The notes under the pieces were generated by a model, which was not told the DNA's origin, did no database searches, and was given only the letters and a program-made list of their open reading frames with translations. Positions 58,823-64,000 of a stretch of 64,000 nucleotides of DNA are shown piece after piece. The stretch spans positions 11,193,601 through 11,257,600 of the forward strand of contig JARUPZ010000009.1 in assembly GCA_031213475.1 (NCBI GenBank), read 5' to 3'. The translations under genes and the position numbers were made by a program. Position 1 is the stretch's first letter, and each line of letters opens with the position of its first letter. This DNA is from Nereocystis luetkeana (Eukaryota; Sar; Phaeophyceae; Laminariales; Laminariaceae).

Positions 58823-61800
58823 CTTTCAACCACTGCATTACCTGTCAGTCGTGGTATAGGTTTCTGTTTAGATAAATAAGACGGTCAATACTAAGGTAAT
58901 TTCAAGCTGCTGTGATATGGTCTTATTGGGTCACTCCCATAGCTGAGAGGAACTTACCCACTAAACGTGCGAACGCTGCGTGTCGGTATGGCGCCCCCGT
59001 GTTATTTCAACACATGTGAGATCAGATCCATCCGGAAACCCGATGGCGGAGAAGGGTACGATCCTCCGTGGCTTTTAAAACATTTTTTTGACACAAACCG
59101 AAGACAATATCGAGCACAGGCTGTCCTCTTCAATGTACCCCACCAGACGGTACCTGTTAAGAGTAGCTATTCACTCTCGAAGGAGAAGATTACAACCACC
59201 TTAGCCTGCTTTGGGCAGTGGTACTAAAATTGATCACTTCAAGGCCCTGGTCGGGACTGATTCCAGCAAGAAGCCCCATATTACGCAAGGACAGTTGGAA
59301 ACACCAAAAAGTGCTGGTACTACGTAGCTTTTCCATGGGAGAAAAACACCGTAGCACCATTGCCGCATATTCGTACGTAGCTATATGGATGTTTTGTGGT
59401 TTTGATATCACAATGACCGTATCGATCATTTGAAACGGGAAGCATAGCCTGTTGGTTGCTTCGGCCGATAGGGCTGGCGCTACCGCCGAAACCATGTGTC
59501 CCCACAAGATGTGGGCACCTTCAGAACATCACGTTTTTACCTGATGTGCGGAAGCCCACCAGGCGTCATCGAGGTATGATTGTTTCGGGAATTCCCGTTC
59601 AATAAGGATGCCTATCATGCTACCCAGCGGTAGCCGGTAGTCTGTACTAATGGGCTGATCCGAAAATTGGTCACCTGTGGGGAGTAGACGACAGAAGTAG
59701 TGCAAAGCATGTCTGCAGTATGAGCAGTGTGCCATTGTTCTTGCCGATTCGGCAGATATGCGGTGCAACCAGCGCTCACTGATTGCTACTGTTTCGCACG
59801 TGCGACGGTACCGCGAACTATCGGTTCGAGTTTACCTGATGTAGACCGTTGTTTGCCCCAGCTGTTTTGCGTAGGGTTATGCCGCATTATGAGCCGCATG
59901 CTCGGGTTATTGAGATTTTCGACCTCCATGATTATTCAACCAGGCACCTGCTCACTCGTATACTTCAGTACACCCCTCATATATTCTTCTCGTCATCGTG
60001 TCGTGTTGGACAACAACGATAATAAACACTGGCTTTGAGTGATATTTCGGTTCGTATATATGTGCTTCTGAGAGCTGAAGCTTGTAAACAAGAAGTCGGT
60101 TCGTCATTCGGTGACGTTTTTTGCCTGTCTGTGCGGCTGACGGTCTGATTTAACTCAGGAATCGTGGATCCACGCCTACTCCAGGGGGCCTGTTAATACA
60201 GGTTGTACCGGTTCACTGGTTGCCGCAATCGAAAGGAAATAAAACAGTGGTAGGTAAGTAACCGGCACAACCGGCAGAACCGGAGAATCGACCATGATCG
60301 TTACTGTACAACTTGTTGGCACTCTCCTTCGTGTACTGTATAACCAGTGACACATACACGGAGGAACTAATAACTACTGGGGTATTTATATATGATACGC
60401 GATCGTCAGCATAAAAAAAAAAGTCTCAACCGATTGTGAGCGCATACTTGGACGTAGTTTTGCACGAGTATGGTACGTGTTGCTACATGCCTGGTAGCTC
60501 GTTAGCCCGAGAAGAACCGTATCCCATCCCCGGGTTTCCGGGAAACTCTAATATTTATTCATGGTAGTTTGTATGGGAACATAAATCGAGGGTGCCATTT
60601 TGACACACTGTGTGTGGACTTTCAGCCGGTCTGCACCTACCTATCAGAGATCGGAGGTTCGCCAAGGTAAGGGTGCTTCACCCCAGACTCTTTTTATTAT
60701 TTTCAGACATGCCTTCCGCGCTCTCTGAACAGAGGCGCATACCTCATCGTGGTATCGCTGCAGTGGTCGAAACTGACCAAAGGTTGCGGGGGGCATCTTG
60801 GGGAGAAGAAAACCAACTCTGAACTAAACGCTCTCGCTCTCCTTGCCACCAATTACAGCCCCTCATTGGAAACTATAGCCCGGAAAAATGAGGCATCCTC
60901 CGGATGGGATGTGTGAGTTAGGGTGCGTCAGACAGCGGCCGCAGGCAGTCACAGCCGCGGCTCACGAGTTTTATTCGTGACCCCGAAATTGAAAGCCAAC
61001 AGCACGAACAAATCCCAAAGCTGACTATTTTTTTTCATTCACACGCCGGAGCCTATTACGATGAGAGCATGACGTGCGTTAAACAAACGGTATCCGGAAG
61101 ATTATTTAGGCCTTTTCGCGACCTACCCGAAACGCTCACGAGTTCAAATCTGAACCCCGCGAGCTCCCCTTAAAATACAGGAGTATCATATTATACACGA
61201 GTAGTACCTCAATATACGTCAGAGATTTGATGAATAATGTACTGCGTTGGTGTGTTACGGAGCATAAATAAGTAAGAAATTTATATGCATCTAATGGGTA
61301 TGCTGATGCTAAGTTAACTGTTGTTGGTGACTTATGGTTATCTAGGACCTGGTGGGAAATAAATACATGCACTACAATGGACCACCCTGTCATGTACAGT
61401 GTGCCAGTAAGACACATGCCACACCACACACCATAAACTCACTCGAACACTATACATCCCATCCCCGAGTGCCAAGGGGCGTTTTACTCGACACGACTTG
61501 AGTCGAAAACCACACGCCAACACATACTGGATGCAAACAGCAATTGATATAGCGGACGCGTCCGGTCCTAACGGTTTTTCGTTACCCGGTTAAAACCGAC
61601 TCAAAAATTGGTGTTATCCTGTTCTAATTGGTATACTAACTCACTTTATCCGGATTTGGGTTGTATATTTCCCGATGGTCGCCTACCTCTAGTCCCGACC
61701 AGGCACCGGCGCTATAAACGACCACTGGCCAGGCGGTTTCGTCGAGAGCAAAAGTATTTTTACCCTTGTTTCACAAAAAATGGTTCCGGGTACTACACGG

Positions 61801-62806
61801 CACGTCTGTATACATTTTGAAAAAAGGACACCATCGGACCAGCATCAAGCCAGAATACTACGATGATGCGATCCTATACCTGAAGTAGGTGGTTACAAGG
61901 CAGCGCCTTGTGTTCTGCACTCATCGGCGTACATCTCGACGTTCACGACTTCGTTTTTTTCCCTGGACGTTGAGGGTCTGCTCTTACCCAAACATTTCCA
62001 ATACCTTCAATAAACAATACATAACAACAGAGCATCTAAAACTTAACGCAATCGGCATCGGTTATTTGGATTTCATAGAGTGCGTTTGCTTGAAATCAGG
62101 ATCCAAACAGGAAAAAACGGCATGGGCATAGGATGCTCAAGAAACTTGTAGCGGTTAGCTCTAACCGCGGCTGGTACGCCTAGTTCCGTCTTCATCCCGT
62201 CAATACGAGCCCCTGTTGTCATCATCTCGCGACACCCAACCCGTGGAATCACTTTGCGTTGTTCAGGCGCTGCAGAGCCCGGGGCTCGTTAAGGACTTTG
62301 CACTAATAGTTTAGTTCGTGTGTTGTTCGGTATCCGAGCGGCTGGAGTTGTCGCCGAAGTTCAACGCCGTGCCACACACAAGACAAGCGACGCGATAACA
62401 ATTGTTTCTTATGTCGGCCAGTCGATGCCGAGGCGCTTGTTGGGCGAAATGAAGCGTCGAAACGATCTCGCAGTCGTTCCAAAATTGCTCTTGTAGGTGT
62501 ATGCATTCTTCCGAAAAGAGGTCTCCGAGACATGGAGCATTATCCGCAACGTGTATTTCCTGCCTGTAGAATTTATTTACTTATTGCACTATACATAGCT
62601 TTAGCTGAAACTTACATGCTACTGGATTGTTTTTCGAAATATCTTCCAAAACGCAACATCGCCAGCCGCATCACAACATATCGTACCAGTCCAAGTAGTA
62701 AGATGAGCTAATTCTCCCACAAGAATACTGCAGCGAGAAATCATAGACAGTATTACCCGTATACCAGGTACCCACCTCGTTCACGAGTTGAGACCGGCAT
62801 TTTATT
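58823..62806. other. no supported gene
   Basis: Open frames up to about 105 residues (minus 59190-59507, for example) have no recognisable motifs. Few repeats are seen here, and only scattered simple sequence. Confidence 0.45.
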
Positions 62807-63831
62807 TTGATTCACGAGACGATCCCCAAACAATCTTTTTTGCCCGGACACGGTATGCTGATTCTTCTCTTCATCCTTCCTGTGATATATATGCTGTTTG
62901 CAACCCGAACAAACCCGGAGGATGCGACGAACGATCTCATCAAGACCTTCGAGAACAGGGACAGTGATGTTTTCGTTTGGCAAGTCAAGTCGGGCACCAC
63001 TTGGGTTCAGCAATTCATTCACCTTGTTGTGCGTTGACGGTTCATTCCAGACTGATAACCGGGTCGGCTCTGATATCGAACATACATGTGGAGACGAATA
63101 CGGTGTTCAGAGCAAGTTAAGAAGGACTATTAATAGTAACCCGAGCAGTAAGAACGTGATAGGCAGAGATGCGCAGAAACATATAGAACACAGCCTGGCC
63201 CAGCACTTGTGATCTTGAATTGCGAACGATGTACGTTCTTGTACTCTACTATGTTTGCCTTTTATACAATCAAAGTACCTACGGAGACAGCAAGTCCCCT
63301 TTCCTTTGTGAATACTTACTTGATTGAGCGAAATCGTAGAGTATAAACAATGGCACCACGCAATAGATTGTTTCCCTAATCCGACGCAAACAGTGAAAAA
63401 GTACATCGTTGAGTTATACACAAGCCAGCTCCTCCTATTCCTAATCTGAACACGGCCGTGCAAAAGGAGGTCATACCGGAGAAGGTATAGCAGCTATGCT
63501 TTCAGCGTGTATATTATATGTAGACACCCGGTAGCACGTCCTCCACAACATCTCTCATCTTGCATTCTTGAAAACTGGAGACACGTTTCAGGGTCCACTC
63601 AGGACCCCTCCGGTGTAAATGTTTGCGCCCGCAAAAAATCTCTTTAGGCTTGTCATATCCCCGATGACCCGTGATGACACTGTGTGCGTCCTTTTCGCCT
63701 TTCTTCGCCGACGTTTCTCAACCATGGTGAGGCCAGCGGCAAGAATTACGCGGAGGTTGTGCCGTGGCTAGAGTCGCTCATATTAAATATTTACTGGTGC
63801 GAGAGAAGAAGCCCCGGAACTACATCGTGAC
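62807..63831 (+). pseudogene. broken sulfotransferase copy (exons 1 and 2)
   Basis: Exon 1 equivalent: open from ATG 62807 to 63028, where a GTGCGT donor follows. It encodes EDATNDLIKTFENRDSDVFV and the PAPS-binding KSGTTW, closely matching the intact gene. The N-terminal 35 or so residues are hydrophobic (LILLFILPVIYMLFA) and have no counterpart there; they may be intron or a new start. Exon 2 equivalent: 63714-63831, encoding GKNYAEVVPWLESL. Two lesions break it: the acceptor AG is CG at 63712-63713, and a net 7-bp gain before CCGGAACT shifts the frame, although EEAPELHRD is still legible in the shifted frame. No later exons fall in the window. It is most likely a decaying duplicate of the gene at 28.8 kb. 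Confidence 0.75.
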
Positions 63832-64000
63832 GTGGGCGCAGCTTGTAATACAGCCTGCAACTCGCAGCTCGATGTTATTTACGTATTGTGCCGTCTAGGT
63901 TTTTCTTGAACGCGAACTGCCTTCAACGCTATCACCATCGCTAAAGGTACCCCACAACTAGTGTTCTAGCAATTTGTACCTGCGGTAGATGCCATCTCGC
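63832..64000. other. window edge, intron-like sequence
   Basis: By comparison with the intact gene this should be the second intron of the broken copy. Nothing else is visible. Confidence 0.4.

Noticed and set aside
59190-59768. Two adjoining minus-strand frames (105 and 79 aa) that read like one protein.
   Set aside because: Interrupted by stops, no domain recognised and no related copy in the window.

Overview
The window is eukaryotic nuclear DNA. Its one intact, recognisable gene is split into six exons by five introns of about 0.8-1.5 kb with AG|GTRNG-type donors and AG acceptors, and most of the rest is decayed transposon and repeat sequence. There are no bacterial-style operons and no rRNA. 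Long introns, a sulfotransferase family, trinucleotide-rich CAG/CTG tracts and LINE-like reverse transcriptases together suggest a protist or alga, perhaps a stramenopile (brown-alga-like). That is inference; nothing here fixes the taxon. Layout: 1-6 kb has no supported gene. At 6.1-7.0 kb there is a 67-bp minisatellite and a tandem duplication. At 7.1-9.2 kb lie broken coding remnants: a possible OTU-protease-like piece followed by the C-terminal motifs of a PIF1-family helicase, a combination known from some Helitron/Helentron elements. From 10.4 to 25.7 kb is a repeat cluster: a LINE-like element (family A) with a reverse transcriptase and several separate copies of its 3' end, a second LINE-like family (B) with a (CAA)n tail inserted inside another repeat (Y), and two further repeat families (X and Z). 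The complete cytosolic-type sulfotransferase gene lies at 28.8-34.95 kb. At 35-50 kb there is gene-poor DNA with a striking TGGAAGC/GCTTCCA array (40.3-41.0 kb), a triplicated 240-260 bp unit, an inverted copy of repeat Z, two MITE families and a (CTGT)n block. At 50-58.8 kb there is the best-preserved LINE-B copy (51.7-53.3 kb), more duplications and MITEs. A second, broken sulfotransferase copy starts at 62.8 kb and runs toward the window edge. The most unusual signal is a 9-bp palindromic word, TACC[A/T]GGTA. I count it 23 times by eye, against about 0.5 expected by chance. It is spread through unrelated contexts and sometimes doubled into perfect 16-20 bp palindromes. In one repeat family it is present in one copy and missing at the aligned place in two sister copies. 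The genes do not form a visible pathway. The two sulfotransferase loci look like a dispersed duplication of one gene, one copy intact and one decayed; everything else that encodes protein recognisably belongs to mobile elements.
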